A stretch of DNA of 64,000 bases from Thermoanaerobacterium butyriciformans (GCF_017874545.1 NZ_JAGGLT010000014.1:1-64000); one strand, 5' to 3'; shown: positions 36,451 through 45,275, counted from the stretch's first letter. Notes: a model not told the origin generated them from the sequence alone. A program made the numbers and translations.

Positions 36451-37831
36451 TACATTAACAAGAAAAAAAGAAGAGTTTGTTCCTTTGAATGATAATATTG
36501 TAAACATGTATGTATGTGGTCCAACTGTGTATAACTTTATACACATAGGAAACGCAAGAGCGTTTATCGTTTTTGATACGGTTAGAAGATACTTTGAATA
36601 CAAAGGATATAAGGTGAACTATGTACAAAACTTTACTGACATAGATGATAAACTTATCAAAAGGTCACATGAAGAAAATACGACTGTCAAGGAATTGGCT
36701 GACAGATATATTGAGGAGTATTTTAAAGATGCGGATAGTCTTGGAATAAAAAGAGCTACGGTTCATCCAAGAGCTACCGAAAACATAGATGATATAATCA
36801 ATTTTGTAAAAAAATTGATAGATAAGGGATTTGCTTACGTATTAAATGGCGATGTGTATTACGACACAACGAAGTTCAAAGAATATGGTAAGCTTTCGCA
36901 TAAAAATATCGATGAACTAAAAGCAGGAGCGAGGATAGAAGTAAATGAGGATAAAAAAAATCCAACAGATTTTGTCCTTTGGAAAGCTGCTAAGGAAGGG
37001 GAACCTTCCTGGGATAGTCCATGGGGGAAGGGGAGACCTGGCTGGCACATTGAATGCTCTACAATGTCAACAAAGTATCTAGGGAAAACACTAGACATAC
37101 ATGCAGGAGGTCCTGATTTGATATTTCCTCACCATGAAAATGAGATAGCACAAAGTGAAGCTGCTAATGACGCGGAATTTGCAAGATTCTGGATGCATAT
37201 TGGATATCTAAATATCAATAACGAAAAAATGTCAAAATCAAAAAATAACTTTTTTACTGTAAGGGATATAACAAGCCAATATGATCCGGAAGTATTGAGA
37301 TTTTTCATGTTGACATCACATTACAGAAATCCTATAAATTTCAGTCATGACCTTCTAGAACAGTCAAAAAGTGGATTTTTAAGGTTAAGCAATACAGTTG
37401 ACAATCTTAGACATCTTTTAGATGATGCTTTAGACAGGGAGTTAAGTGATGAGGAAAAAGCATATAAAGAGAAATATGATGAATATAAAAGAAGGTTCGA
37501 AGAAGCAATGGACGACGATTTTAATACTGCCGATGCAATTTCGGTTCTTTTTGAGATGGTGAGGGATATTAATACAAATATTGATGGAAATTCTCCTAAA
37601 GAATTGATAGAATATATATTAGATATATTTTTAAAATTGTCTTCTGTACTTGGTATATCATATAAAAAGCGTGAATTGCTTGATGATGAAATAAAGAAAT
37701 TGATAGAAAAGCGAGAGGAAGCTAGAAAGGCGAAAAATTGGGCAGAAGCTGATAAAATAAGAGATGAGCTTAAAAAACAAGGGATAGCATTAGAAGATAC
37801 TCCTAGTGGAGTAAGGTGGAAGAGGATTTAA
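36437..37831 (+). CDS. cysS: cysteinyl-tRNA synthetase
   Basis: Charges tRNA-Cys. The 464-residue class I synthetase has [17 protein letters not shown] (zinc-binding Cys and HIGH-type motif), WHIECSTMS (zinc ligand), [11 protein letters not shown], and the KMSKS motif [11 protein letters not shown]. The start is ATG 36437, eight bases after GGAGGA at 36423, inside the cysE 3' end; the in-frame ATG 36428 overlaps that site. With cysE it forms one T-box-controlled unit. Its last base is the first base of mrnC (TAATG overlap). Confidence 0.96.
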   Translation: MKIYNTLTRKKEEFVPLNDNIVNMYVCGPTVYNFIHIGNARAFIVFDTVRRYFEYKGYKVNYVQNFTDIDDKLIKRSHEENTTVKELADRYIEEYFKDADSLGIKRATVHPRATENIDDIINFVKKLIDKGFAYVLNGDVYYDTTKFKEYGKLSHKNIDELKAGARIEVNEDKKNPTDFVLWKAAKEGEPSWDSPWGKGRPGWHIECSTMSTKYLGKTLDIHAGGPDLIFPHHENEIAQSEAANDAEFARFWMHIGYLNINNEKMSKSKNNFFTVRDITSQYDPEVLRFFMLTSHYRNPINFSHDLLEQSKSGFLRLSNTVDNLRHLLDDALDRELSDEEKAYKEKYDEYKRRFEEAMDDDFNTADAISVLFEMVRDINTNIDGNSPKELIEYILDIFLKLSSVLGISYKKRELLDDEIKKLIEKREEARKAKNWAEADKIRDELKKQGIALEDTPSGVRWKRI

Positions 37832-38244
37832 TGGATAGCTTTATTATAAAAAACAATAAAATACTTTCGAAACAAGAGGTTATGAGCTTATCTCCACTTA
37901 TAATGGCTTTTATTGGCGATAGCGTTTATGATTTATTCATAAGAACGCACATCGCTGTTAAGGGAAATAGGCCTATAAATAAAATTCATAAAGAATGTGT
38001 ACAATATGTTAAAGCATCATCTCAGTCTGAAATTTTAAAAAAGCTTTATGATATTTTTGACGAAGAAGAAAAGGACATAATAAGGAGAGGACGAAATGTA
38101 AAAAGTGCAACTATTCCAAAGCACGCCGGTATTGAAGAATACCGGCTGGCTACTGCATTTGAGGCACTATTAGGATATTTATATCTTTTAGGAAGATACG
38201 ATAGGCTAGATGAAATACTTAACTGTGCATTAAATATAATATAA
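37831..38244 (+). CDS. mrnC: mini-ribonuclease III
   Basis: Matures 23S rRNA ends in Firmicutes. The 137-residue protein is an RNase III catalytic domain without a double-stranded-RNA-binding domain: LMAFIGDSVYDLFIRTHI with the metal-binding Asp, and ATAFEALLGYLYLLGRYDR with the second acidic site. The start is ATG 37831, overlapping the cysS stop as TAATG, with GTGGAAGAGG upstream. The order cysS-mrnC-rlmB-rae1 is the same as in B. subtilis, which supports the call. Confidence 0.94.
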   Translation: MDSFIIKNNKILSKQEVMSLSPLIMAFIGDSVYDLFIRTHIAVKGNRPINKIHKECVQYVKASSQSEILKKLYDIFDEEEKDIIRRGRNVKSATIPKHAGIEEYRLATAFEALLGYLYLLGRYDRLDEILNCALNII

Positions 38245-38258
38245 ATGAGGGTTAGATT

Positions 38259-39005
38259 ATGAAAGAAAATGAAAATATAATATACGGAAGAAATCCTGTT
38301 TTGGAAGCTATTAATAGCGGTCGTGAAATTGAAAAAATATATGTATCAAAAAATGCAAAGGGTAATATCTCTAAGATTATAAAAGCAGCAAGGGATAAAA
38401 ATATAATCGTTTCTACGACAGATAATGGAACTTTGGATAAACTGTCTAATTATGGCAATCACCAAGGAATTGCAGCTTTATGTTCCTTATACAAGTATTA
38501 TGAAATTGAAGACATACTTGAATACGCGGATAAAAGAGGTGAAAAGCCTTTTATTTTGCTATTGGATGGAATCACAGATACACATAATCTAGGTGCCATA
38601 ATAAGGACTGCGGAAGCTTTTTCTGCTCATGGTATCATTATACCAAAGAGAAGATCCGCTGTTGTCAATAGTACAGTTGTAAAAACGTCAGCAGGTGCTA
38701 CCGAATACATTAAAATAGCTAAAGTTTCTAATATAAACAATGCTATAAATAATCTTAAAAAGCAAGGGGTTTGGATTGTTGGAAGCAGTTTAGATGCAGA
38801 CGTCGATTTTCAAAATGTCGATTATACTGTGCCTGTAGCAGTTGTAATAGGCAGCGAAGGAGGAGGAATGTCTGAGCTTACAAAAAAGAATTGTGATTAT
38901 ATAGCGAAAATACCCATGAGAGGGAATATAAATTCTTTAAATGCGTCGGTTGCGGCTTCTATTTTTATGTACGAGGTTGTAAGACAGAGGATGGGTAAGG
39001 CGTGA
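38259..39005 (+). CDS. rlmB: 23S rRNA (guanosine-2'-O)-methyltransferase RlmB-like
   Basis: Methylates ribose of a guanosine in 23S rRNA (G2251 in E. coli). The 248-residue SpoU/TrmH-family protein has an N-terminal substrate-binding domain (IYGRNPVLEAINSG) and the knotted catalytic domain with motif 1 (DTHNLGAIIRTAEAF), motif 2 (IGSEGGGMSELTKKNCD) and motif 3 (NSLNASVAASIFMYE). A GAGGGTTAG ribosome site lies upstream of ATG 38259. The next gene starts four bases after its stop, so they are probably translated in series. Confidence 0.93.
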   Translation: MKENENIIYGRNPVLEAINSGREIEKIYVSKNAKGNISKIIKAARDKNIIVSTTDNGTLDKLSNYGNHQGIAALCSLYKYYEIEDILEYADKRGEKPFILLLDGITDTHNLGAIIRTAEAFSAHGIIIPKRRSAVVNSTVVKTSAGATEYIKIAKVSNINNAINNLKKQGVWIVGSSLDADVDFQNVDYTVPVAVVIGSEGGGMSELTKKNCDYIAKIPMRGNINSLNASVAASIFMYEVVRQRMGKA

Positions 39006-39009
39006 TCTG

Positions 39010-39504
39010 ATGTATATGGTGATTGATGGTTACAATATAATAAACAATTGGCAAGATTTAAAGCTTGAAGCTAAAAGCAGTCTTGAAGATGCTAGGCAGA
39101 AATTGATAGATATACTTTTAAATTTTAGAGGGTATACAGGATTTAACATAATATTGGTTTTTGATGCAATGTATGTAAAAGGAAGCCAGCAAAAGCATGA
39201 ATATTATAGCGGGCTTGAAGTTGTATATACGAAGGAAGGTGAATCTGCCGATAGTTATATAGAAGGAATCATAAAAGATATAATAAAAAATGATAAGGTT
39301 GTTGTTGTAACTTCTGACTGGATTTTACAGCAAGTTGTTTTGGGTCAAGGGGCCATAAGAATGTCAGCTAGGGAATTATACGAAGAATTGAATAATTATT
39401 TGGAAAACAAGAAGAAATTATATGCAAAAGATGACAAAAAGGATAGTATTGAATCAAGGCTTTCTGAGGAAGTTATAAAAAAACTGCGGAAAATGGCTGA
39501 ATGA
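39010..39504 (+). CDS. rae1: NYN-domain ribosome-associated endoribonuclease (Rae1/YacP-like)
   Basis: A 164-residue NYN (PIN-like) nuclease. The acidic catalytic pattern is visible as MVIDGYNIIN at the N-terminus, VFDAMYVKG, ESADSYIEGIIKD and VVTSDWILQQ. B. subtilis Rae1 (YacP) cleaves mRNA in the ribosomal A site, and occupies the same place between rlmB and sigH, so I use that name by homology and position. The C-terminal ~35 residues are a lysine-rich helix. A weak ribosome site lies in the 3' end of rlmB. Confidence 0.88.
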   Translation: MYMVIDGYNIINNWQDLKLEAKSSLEDARQKLIDILLNFRGYTGFNIILVFDAMYVKGSQQKHEYYSGLEVVYTKEGESADSYIEGIIKDIIKNDKVVVVTSDWILQQVVLGQGAIRMSARELYEELNNYLENKKKLYAKDDKKDSIESRLSEEVIKKLRKMAE

Positions 39505-39516
39505 TAAAAAATATTC

Positions 39517-39545
39517 TTGACTATAATCTTTAATAAAAGTATAAT
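39517..39545 (+). promoter_or_regulatory. sigH promoter
   Basis: TTGACT (39517-39522) and TATAAT (39540-39545) are 17 bases apart, 38 bases before the GTG start of sigH; a vegetative-type promoter. Confidence 0.75.
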
Positions 39546-39583
39546 TATTATGTGAACTTGGCCTATAAGCGGAGGCGATTTTT

Positions 39584-40228
39584 GTGAAACCGGGGGCACA
39601 AATAGATTTATACAATGTGTTTTCATCAATGGATGAAGGCGATGTCGTAGAAGAAGCCCAGAGGGGCAATGAAGCAGCATTGGAATTTATCATTGATAAG
39701 TACTATTCTTTTGTCAAAGCAAAGGCACGTTCCTACTTTTTGGTCGGCGCAGACAAAGAAGATATTGTGCAAGAAGGTATGATTGGGCTGTATAAGGCTA
39801 TTCGCGATTTCAAAAGTGATAAACTTTCTTCATTTAAAGCGTTTGCGGAACTATGCATAACAAGACAGATGATAACTGCTATTAAGACTGCAACAAGGCA
39901 GAAACATATTCCTCTAAATTCTTACGTTTCTCTGAACAAGCCTATCTTTGAAGAAGAATCTGATAGAACTTTGATGGATGTTGTATCGAGTGAGTGTATA
40001 TCTGATCCTGAAGAGCTAATAATAAACCGAGAGGAATACGTTAACATCGAAAACAAGATTGGAGAAATGTTAAGCGATCTTGAGTGGGAAGTGCTTATAT
40101 CTTATCTTGACGGCAAATCGTATCAAGAAATTGCTGTTGAGCTTAGAAGACATGTAAAATCAATAGACAATGCCCTCCAGAGAGTCAAGAGGAAGCTTGA
40201 AAGGTATCTCGAGATGAGAAATAGTTAA
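39584..40228 (+). CDS. sigH: RNA polymerase sigma factor SigH (sporulation/stationary phase)
   Basis: Directs RNA polymerase to early sporulation and transition-state genes in endospore formers. The 214-residue protein has region 2 (DIVQEGMIGLYKAIRDFK, -10 recognition) and region 4 HTH (YLDGKSYQEIAVELRRHVKSIDNALQRVKRKL). The start is GTG 39584, six bases after GGAGGCG. The position after rae1 and before the rpmG-secE-nusG genes matches B. subtilis sigH; here tRNA-Thr and tuf are placed in between. Confidence 0.95.
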   Translation: MKPGAQIDLYNVFSSMDEGDVVEEAQRGNEAALEFIIDKYYSFVKAKARSYFLVGADKEDIVQEGMIGLYKAIRDFKSDKLSSFKAFAELCITRQMITAIKTATRQKHIPLNSYVSLNKPIFEEESDRTLMDVVSSECISDPEELIINREEYVNIENKIGEMLSDLEWEVLISYLDGKSYQEIAVELRRHVKSIDNALQRVKRKLERYLEMRNS

Positions 40229-40231
40229 CTA

Positions 40232-40260
40232 TTGACATTTTAAAGCTTTTATAGTAAAAT
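40232..40260 (+). promoter_or_regulatory. promoter of tRNA-Thr-tuf
   Basis: TTGACA (40232-40237) and TAAAAT (40255-40260) with a 17-base spacer. The expected start near 40267 is about 20 bases before the tRNA, so tRNA-Thr and tuf are probably one primary transcript. Confidence 0.8.
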
Positions 40261-40285
40261 TTAAAATCGATGCAAAATAGTGATT

Positions 40286-40361
40286 GCCCACGTAGCTCAG
40301 TCGGCAGAGCGTCGCCTTGGTAAGGCGGAGGTCACCGGTTCAATCCCGGTCATGGGCTCCA
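40286..40361 (+). tRNA. tRNA-Thr (anticodon GGU)
   Basis: A 76-base cloverleaf with encoded CCA. Arms: acceptor GCCCACG/CATGGGC (one C-A mismatch at pair six), D-stem GCTC/GAGC, anticodon stem TCGCC/GGCGG with loop TTGGTAA (anticodon GGT), T-arm ACCGG/CCGGT with loop TTCAATC. It lies 72 bases before tuf with no terminator between, so processing should separate it from the tuf mRNA. Confidence 0.96.
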
Positions 40362-40433
40362 ATTTTATTTTTTTATATTTAAAACAATAGAAACGCGTGG
40401 ATGAGTTTATTAAAGTAGGAGGAAAAAAGAAAA

Positions 40434-41636
40434 ATGGCGAAGCAAAAATTTGAAAGAAAGAAACCCCATGCAAACATAGGAACGATAGGGCACGTAGACC
40501 ATGGCAAAACGACGTTAACATCAGCAATAACAATAGTATTGTCAAAGCAAGGAATGGCACAAGCCACAGCGTATGATGAAATAGACAAAGCACCAGAAGA
40601 GAAAGCAAGAGGAATAACAATAAACACAATGCACGTAGAATACGAGACAGAGAAAAGGCACTATGCGCATGTAGACTGTCCAGGGCACGCAGACTACGTA
40701 AAGAACATGATAACAGGAGCAGCGCAGATGGACGGAGCGATACTAGTAGTATCAGCAGCAGATGGTCCAATGCCGCAGACAAGAGAGCATATCCTGTTAG
40801 CAAGGCAGGTAGGAGTACCATACATTGTAGTATTTTTAAACAAAGCAGACATGGTAGATGACGAAGAATTAATCGAACTAGTAGAGATGGAAGTAAGAGA
40901 ACTATTAAACGAATATGAATTCCCAGGAGACGACACACCGATAGTAGTAGGCTCAGCATTAAAAGCAATGGAATGCGGATGCGGACAAAGAGACTGTCAG
41001 TGGTGCGGCAAGATATGGGAATTAATGGATGTAGTTGACAGTTATATACCGACACCAGAAAGAGATGTAGACAAGCCATTCCTGATGCCAGTAGAAGATG
41101 TATTCACAATAACAGGAAGAGGGACAGTAGCAACAGGAAGAGTAGAGAGAGGCAAATTAAAAGTAGGAGACGAAGTAGAGATAATAGGCTTATCAGACGA
41201 AAGCAAGAAGACAGTAGTAACAGGAGTAGAGATGTTCAGGAAGACATTAGACGAAGCAGAAGCAGGAGATAACATAGGAGTACTGTTAAGAGGAGTAACA
41301 AGAGAGGAAGTAGAGAGAGGGCAAGTATTAGCGAAACCAGGTTCAGTAAAACCGCACACGAAATTTGAAGGACAAGTATACGTGTTAACAAAAGAAGAAG
41401 GCGGAAGACATACACCGTTCTTCAATGGATACAGACCACAGTTTTACTTCAGGACAACAGACGTAACAGGAGTAATAGAATTACCAGAGGGCGTAGAGAT
41501 GGTAATGCCCGGAGACCATGTAACGATGACAATAGAATTAATAACACCGATAGCAATGGAAGAAGGATTAAAATTTGCTATAAGGGAAGGCGGACACACA
41601 GTAGGAGCCGGTGTTGTTTCCAAGATTCTGTCATAA
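40434..41636 (+). CDS. tuf: elongation factor Tu, copy 1
   Basis: GTPase that brings aminoacyl-tRNA to the ribosome. The 400-residue protein has G1 GHVDHGKT, G3 DCPGH and G4 NKAD, then domains II and III. A cysteine-rich insert follows the G5 region, [11 protein letters not shown] (Cys181, 183, 188, 191), which could bind zinc. The second copy at 55974 lies at a constant offset of 15,540 bases without gaps and differs at four residues by my comparison (138 A/S, 200 V/I, one V/L near 264, last S/A). Codon use is strange: A- and G-ending codons dominate and NNT is avoided, until the last ~8 codons. AGGAGGA precedes ATG 40434. Confidence 0.98.
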   Translation: MAKQKFERKKPHANIGTIGHVDHGKTTLTSAITIVLSKQGMAQATAYDEIDKAPEEKARGITINTMHVEYETEKRHYAHVDCPGHADYVKNMITGAAQMDGAILVVSAADGPMPQTREHILLARQVGVPYIVVFLNKADMVDDEELIELVEMEVRELLNEYEFPGDDTPIVVGSALKAMECGCGQRDCQWCGKIWELMDVVDSYIPTPERDVDKPFLMPVEDVFTITGRGTVATGRVERGKLKVGDEVEIIGLSDESKKTVVTGVEMFRKTLDEAEAGDNIGVLLRGVTREEVERGQVLAKPGSVKPHTKFEGQVYVLTKEEGGRHTPFFNGYRPQFYFRTTDVTGVIELPEGVEMVMPGDHVTMTIELITPIAMEEGLKFAIREGGHTVGAGVVSKILS

Positions 41637-41667
41637 AAAGGGCTGGGTATTTTACCTGGCTTTTTTT
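41636..41667 (+). terminator. tuf (copy 1) terminator
   Basis: A stem with two wobbles (41642-41649 with 41653-41660) with a three-base loop, flanked by an A run and a seven-T tail. Confidence 0.8.
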
Positions 41668-41684
41668 GAGTTTATACAATTAGA

Positions 41685-41713
41685 TTGACATAAATTAATA
41701 TTTATGATAAAGT
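41685..41713 (+). promoter_or_regulatory. promoter of rpmG-secE-nusG-rplK-rplA
   Basis: TTGACA (41685-41690) and TAAAGT (41708-41713) are separated by 17 bases, about 37 bases before rpmG. Confidence 0.7.
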
Positions 41714-41749
41714 TTTAAAAGTAGTTTTAAATTCCGGGAGGTGGAATTG

Positions 41750-41899
41750 TTGCGGGTTAAGATCACATTAGCTTGCACGGAATGTAAGCAAAGGAACTAT
41801 AACACTACGAAAAATAAGAAAAATGATCCTGATAGGATAGAGCTTATGAAATACTGTAGGTTCTGCAGAAAACATACATTGCATAAAGAGACAAGGTAA
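41750..41899 (+). CDS. rpmG: ribosomal protein L33, zinc form
   Basis: A 49-residue large-subunit protein ([33 protein letters not shown]). Both CxxC pairs are present (CTEC, CRFC), so it is the zinc-binding C+ type. It starts at TTG 41750, five bases after GGGAGGTGG; the preceding TTG at 41747 is too near that site. It is the first gene of the secE-nusG transcription unit, the usual Firmicute arrangement. Confidence 0.93.
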   Translation: MRVKITLACTECKQRNYNTTKNKKNDPDRIELMKYCRFCRKHTLHKETR

Positions 41900-41927
41900 A
41901 ATACATGTTATAAAGGGATGTGATTCG

Positions 41928-42128
41928 ATGGCTGCCGATGAAAGGAGAAAAGTCGGGAAGTTTTTTAGGGAAATAAAAGCCGAGATGAAAAAAGTTACGT
42001 GGCCAACAAGAAATGATTTACTGACATATACTGAAGTTGTACTAGTCGTTGTAATAGCATTTACTTTATTAATATTTCTTGCAGACTCGGCCTTTAGCTA
42101 TCTACTGAAATTAATTATAAAAAGTTAA
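41928..42128 (+). CDS. secE: preprotein translocase subunit SecE
   Basis: A 66-residue single-spanning membrane subunit of the SecYEG channel. It shows the conserved amphipathic helix FFREIKAEMKKVTWPTRNDL followed by one hydrophobic segment (about residues 36-58) and a short basic end. This is the short Gram-positive form with one membrane helix. AAAGGGATGTG lies upstream of ATG 41928. The nusG gene follows directly, as in most bacteria. Confidence 0.95.
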   Translation: MAADERRKVGKFFREIKAEMKKVTWPTRNDLLTYTEVVLVVVIAFTLLIFLADSAFSYLLKLIIKS

Positions 42129-42158
42129 AGGAGGATGGGGTCAATCCCCAAATCGAAG

Positions 42159-42686
42159 ATGTCTGAAACGAACTCAGCTAAATGGTATGTAGTCCATACC
42201 TATTCCGGATATGAGAATAAAGTTAAAGCGAATCTGGAAAAGTCTGTTGAAAATAGAAACCTTCAAAACTTAATACATCAGATTGTTGTTCCGACAGAAA
42301 AAGTGGTAGAAATTAAAGACGGCAAAAAGAAGTCTGTTGATAGAAAGGTATTTCCTGGATATGTACTTGTGAAGATGGTTATGAATGACGAATCATGGTA
42401 TGTTGTCAGGAATACCAGAGGTGTAACTGGCTTCGTTGGGCCTGGCTCTAAGCCGGTACCACTTACTGAAGCGGAAGTCAGAAGTTTAGGCATTAAAGAA
42501 GCACAGACGTCAGTAGATATAAAAGTAGGCGATAGTGTTAGAGTTATTGCCGGACCACTTGAAAATTTCATCGGTGTTGTTGAAGAGATTTACCTTGACA
42601 GACAAAAGGCTAAAGTTTTAATTTCGATGTTTGGAAGAGAGACTCCAGTCGAATTTGACTTTGTCCAGATTCAAAAAATCCAATAA
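42159..42686 (+). CDS. nusG: transcription antitermination/pausing factor NusG
   Basis: Binds RNA polymerase and modulates pausing and Rho. The 175-residue protein has the NGN domain (KWYVVHTYSGYENKVK, FPGYVLVKM, VRNTRGVTGFVG) and a C-terminal KOW domain (GDSVRVIAGPLENFIGVVEEI). I prefer ATG 42159, which fits the family N-terminus. The strong AAAGGAGG site at 42127-42134 abuts ATG 42135, too close for use, but a GGGG/CCCC hairpin at 42137-42149 could fold the spacer and bring it close to ATG 42159. The longer start adds eight residues and cannot be excluded. Confidence 0.9.
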   Translation: MSETNSAKWYVVHTYSGYENKVKANLEKSVENRNLQNLIHQIVVPTEKVVEIKDGKKKSVDRKVFPGYVLVKMVMNDESWYVVRNTRGVTGFVGPGSKPVPLTEAEVRSLGIKEAQTSVDIKVGDSVRVIAGPLENFIGVVEEIYLDRQKAKVLISMFGRETPVEFDFVQIQKIQ

Positions 42687-42712
42687 AATGACATAAATTA
42701 GGAGGTGTAAAC

Positions 42713-43138
42713 ATGGCTAAAAAAGTTGCTGCAGTGGTAAAGATACAGTTACCTGCAGGAAAGGCTACACCAGCTCCACCAGTAGGTACAGCACTTGGAC
42801 CACATGGTGTCAACATAATGGGTTTCTGTAAAGAATTCAATGAAAGGACAGCTAAACAAGCTGGTTTGATCATTCCTGTAGTTATTACAATATATGCTGA
42901 TAGATCATTTTCTTTCATCACAAAGACGCCGCCTGCGGCTGTGCTTTTAAAGAAAGCGGCTGGCATTGAAAGTGGTTCACCACAGCCAAATAAACAAAAA
43001 GTTGCAAAGATAACAAAAGATAAAGTCAGAGAAATAGCTGAACTAAAGATGAAAGATTTGAACGCATCAGATATTGAAGCTGCTATGAGAATGATAGCTG
43101 GTACTGCTAGAAGTATGGGTATTGAAATTGAGCAATAG
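42713..43138 (+). CDS. rplK: ribosomal protein L11
   Basis: A 141-residue large-subunit protein of the GTPase-associated centre, binding 23S rRNA and needed for stringent response. It shows the proline-rich N-terminal switch ([20 protein letters not shown]) and a C-terminal RNA-binding domain ([21 protein letters not shown]). AGGAGGTGT precedes ATG 42713. It follows nusG by 26 bases and is followed by rplA, the standard order. Confidence 0.97.
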   Translation: MAKKVAAVVKIQLPAGKATPAPPVGTALGPHGVNIMGFCKEFNERTAKQAGLIIPVVITIYADRSFSFITKTPPAAVLLKKAAGIESGSPQPNKQKVAKITKDKVREIAELKMKDLNASDIEAAMRMIAGTARSMGIEIEQ

Positions 43139-43195
43139 ATGTTTTTAGTGGGAGGATGAATGTCCGAAAAATACCACAAGGAGGTAAAAAATAGA

Positions 43196-43888
43196 ATGAA
43201 ACATGGGAAAAAATATTTAGATAGTGTTAAATTGATAGATTCTACAAGATTGTATGATGCAAATGAAGCTGTTGATTTAGTTTTAAAGACTGCTAAAGCA
43301 AAATTTGACGAAACTGTTGATTTGTCTGTAAGACTTGGCGTAGATCCGAGGCATGCTGATCAACAGGTTAGAGGAACTGTAATATTGCCTCATGGAACTG
43401 GTAAAACAGTTCGTGTTTTGGTTTTTGCAAAAGGTGATAAAGCGAAAGAAGCTGAGGCTGCTGGTGCAGAATATGTTGGTGCAGAGGAACTTGTTTCAAA
43501 GATACAAAATGAAAACTGGTTTGACTACGATGTTGTTATAGCTACACCAGATATGATGGGTGTTGTGGGTAGACTTGGTAAAGTTTTAGGACCAAAAGGT
43601 TTGATGCCAAACCCAAAAGCTGGTACTGTTACATTTGATATTGAGAAAGCAGTAAAAGATGTTAAAGCTGGTAAAATTGAGTACAGAGTAGATAAAAATT
43701 CAATAATACATGTGCCGATTGGGAAAGTATCTTTCGGACAAGAGAAATTAGTTGAAAATTTCAAAACGATAATGGATGCTATAATAAGATCTAAACCTGC
43801 AGCTGCAAAGGGACAATATTTAAGAAGTGTTGTTCTTTCCTCAACAATGGGACCAGGAATAAAGGTTAATCCACAAAGAATTTTATAA
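43196..43888 (+). CDS. rplA: ribosomal protein L1
   Basis: A 230-residue L1-stalk protein that binds 23S rRNA and often its own mRNA. Motifs are [48 protein letters not shown] and the closing [14 protein letters not shown] choose ATG 43196, which gives the usual MKHGKKYL start behind AAGGAGG (43178-43184). An in-frame ATG at 43160 with GGGAGG would add 12 residues. A 12-codon mini-ORF from ATG 43156 ends one base before the chosen start. The start is therefore less sure than the identity. Confidence 0.93.
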   Translation: MKHGKKYLDSVKLIDSTRLYDANEAVDLVLKTAKAKFDETVDLSVRLGVDPRHADQQVRGTVILPHGTGKTVRVLVFAKGDKAKEAEAAGAEYVGAEELVSKIQNENWFDYDVVIATPDMMGVVGRLGKVLGPKGLMPNPKAGTVTFDIEKAVKDVKAGKIEYRVDKNSIIHVPIGKVSFGQEKLVENFKTIMDAIIRSKPAAAKGQYLRSVVLSSTMGPGIKVNPQRIL

Positions 43889-43894
43889 AAGCTG

Positions 43895-44036
43895 TTGACA
43901 TAACAACACAATAATGATATACTCTTAAAGTAAAATTGAAAACTTACCGTAGACAGTAGGTGTGGCAACACGTAAATCCTACCGAGGTTTTTGATAAAGT
44001 TAAAAAGGATCCTCATGTCTACGGGGGATCCTTTTA
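43895..44036 (+). promoter_or_regulatory. rplJ-rplL promoter and L10 leader
   Basis: TTGACA (43895-43900) and TATACT (43918-43923), 17 bases apart, form a promoter. The ~130-base leader resembles the L10(L12)4-binding leader. CCGTAGACA (43947-43955) pairs perfectly with TGTCTACGG (44016-44024). That second sequence lies in the loop of a terminator-like hairpin (AAAAGGATCC 44003-44012 with GGATCCTTTT 44026-44035). The two folds should exclude each other, fitting autoregulation by L10. Confidence 0.82.
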
Positions 44037-44060
44037 ATATTATGGACGGGAGGTGTAAGT

Positions 44061-44585
44061 TTGAGTACAGCTAGGGAAGCTAAGGAAAAAGTCGTTAGTG
44101 AATTTAAAGATAAACTGGGAAGAGCACAATCCGTCATATTTACTAGTTACAGTGGCTTGACAGTTGAGGACGATACCGCTTTAAGGAGAAAATTTAAAGA
44201 AGCGAATGCAGAGTATAAAGTCTACAAAAATACTTTGATGTGGCGTGCAGCGCAAGAATTGGGATATAACGACTTAAAGAAGTACTTAGAAGGACCAACA
44301 TCGGTATCTTTTGGATACGATGATCCTGTTACACCTGCAAAAATTTTAGTTGAATTTTTAAAGAACAATAAAGGACTTGAATTAAAAGCAGGTATTGTTG
44401 ATGGAAAGCTGGTAGGTCCAGAAGAAATTAAAGCATTATCAGAATTGCCATCAAAAGAAGAACTCATTGCAAAAGCACTTGGCAGCATGAAAGCTCCAAT
44501 AAACAATCTTGTATATGTATTATCTGGTACATTAAGAAGTCTTGTAATAGCTTTAAATGCTGTTAAAGAGAAAAAAGAAGCATAA
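44061..44585 (+). CDS. rplJ: ribosomal protein L10
   Basis: A 174-residue stalk-base protein that binds L7/L12 dimers and 23S rRNA. It shows the N-terminal RNA-binding domain ([35 protein letters not shown]) and a C-terminal helix for L12 ([27 protein letters not shown]). The start is TTG 44061, a few bases after GGGAGGTG; no ATG is well placed. It is preceded by the L10 leader and is followed by rplL 28 bases later. Confidence 0.95.
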   Translation: MSTAREAKEKVVSEFKDKLGRAQSVIFTSYSGLTVEDDTALRRKFKEANAEYKVYKNTLMWRAAQELGYNDLKKYLEGPTSVSFGYDDPVTPAKILVEFLKNNKGLELKAGIVDGKLVGPEEIKALSELPSKEELIAKALGSMKAPINNLVYVLSGTLRSLVIALNAVKEKKEA

Positions 44586-44613
44586 TAAAAAATTTTAAAT
44601 GGAGGTATTTGTA

Positions 44614-44988
44614 ATGAATAAGGAAGAAATTTTAGAAGCTATAAAAGGTATGACAGTTTTAGAATTAGCTGATTTAGTAAAAGCTCTTGAAGAGGAATTT
44701 GGAGTATCTGCAGCAGCACCTGTTGCTGTAGCAGCAGCACCTGCAGCTGGCGCGGCAGCAGCACCGGCAGAAGAAAAGACAGAATTTGACGTTATACTAA
44801 CAGATGTAGGTTCAGAAAAGATTAAGGTAATAAAAGTAGTTAGAGAAGTTACAAATCTTGGCTTGAAAGAGGCAAAAGACCTTGTTGAAGGTGCTCCAAA
44901 GCCAATTAAAGAAGGCGTAAGCAAGGATGAAGCAAATCAAATAAAGGCAAAATTCGAAGAAGTTGGAGCAAAAGTAGAAATAAAATAA
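44614..44988 (+). CDS. rplL: ribosomal protein L7/L12
   Basis: A 124-residue acidic stalk protein that recruits translation GTPases. It has an N-terminal dimerisation domain ([25 protein letters not shown]), an alanine-rich flexible hinge (about residues 35-58) and a C-terminal factor-binding domain ([25 protein letters not shown]). The start is ATG 44614 behind TGGAGGT; an in-frame ATG 44599 overlaps that site. A terminator follows, so rplJ-rplL is separated from rpoB. Confidence 0.97.
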   Translation: MNKEEILEAIKGMTVLELADLVKALEEEFGVSAAAPVAVAAAPAAGAAAAPAEEKTEFDVILTDVGSEKIKVIKVVREVTNLGLKEAKDLVEGAPKPIKEGVSKDEANQIKAKFEEVGAKVEIK

Positions 44989-45011
44989 TTAAAAATAAAA
45001 TTAGACTTAAG

Positions 45012-45044
45012 AAAAAAAGCATTCGAAAAGGATGCTTTTTTTCT
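45012..45044 (+). terminator. rplL terminator
   Basis: A stem AGCATTC/GGATGCT with one T-G wobble, extended by seven A-T pairs (45012-45024 with 45030-45042), five-base loop, T-run tail. Confidence 0.88.
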
Positions 45045-45064
45045 TTCCAATGAATGTTTTCTTA

Positions 45065-45246
45065 TTGACATGGTTTTGCTATTGTGGTAATATTATATAT
45101 TGCATTAACAGTGTCATTTTATTACATAAAATGAAGTACGAAACAATAAAATTTTTATGAACATGTAAATAATAGAATATTTGTATGTATTCTGGCAAAT
45201 AATAATTATGTCTTTCTGTAAATTATCCAAAAGCTTTCTCTTTTGG
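45065..45246 (+). promoter_or_regulatory. rpoB-rpoC promoter and long structured leader
   Basis: TTGACA (45065-45070) and TAATAT (45088-45093) with 17 bases between. The leader is about 175 bases. It contains an AGAATA/TATTCT hairpin near 45173-45192 and, close to rpoB, a CCAAAAG/CTTTTGG hairpin (45227-45233 with 45240-45246) followed by TTATTTT, which looks like a weak attenuator. No gene is seen in this gap. Confidence 0.6.
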
Positions 45247-45275
45247 TTATTTTAAATTTATAAGGGGTGAAGTGG

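Noticed and set aside
40297-41079. A 260-codon leucine-rich open frame antisense to tRNA-Thr/tuf (and a similar one over 55906-56595)
   Set aside because: It is a shadow caused by the A/G-rich codon use of tuf; it has no ribosome site, runs across the tRNA, and looks like low-complexity membrane sequence only by composition.
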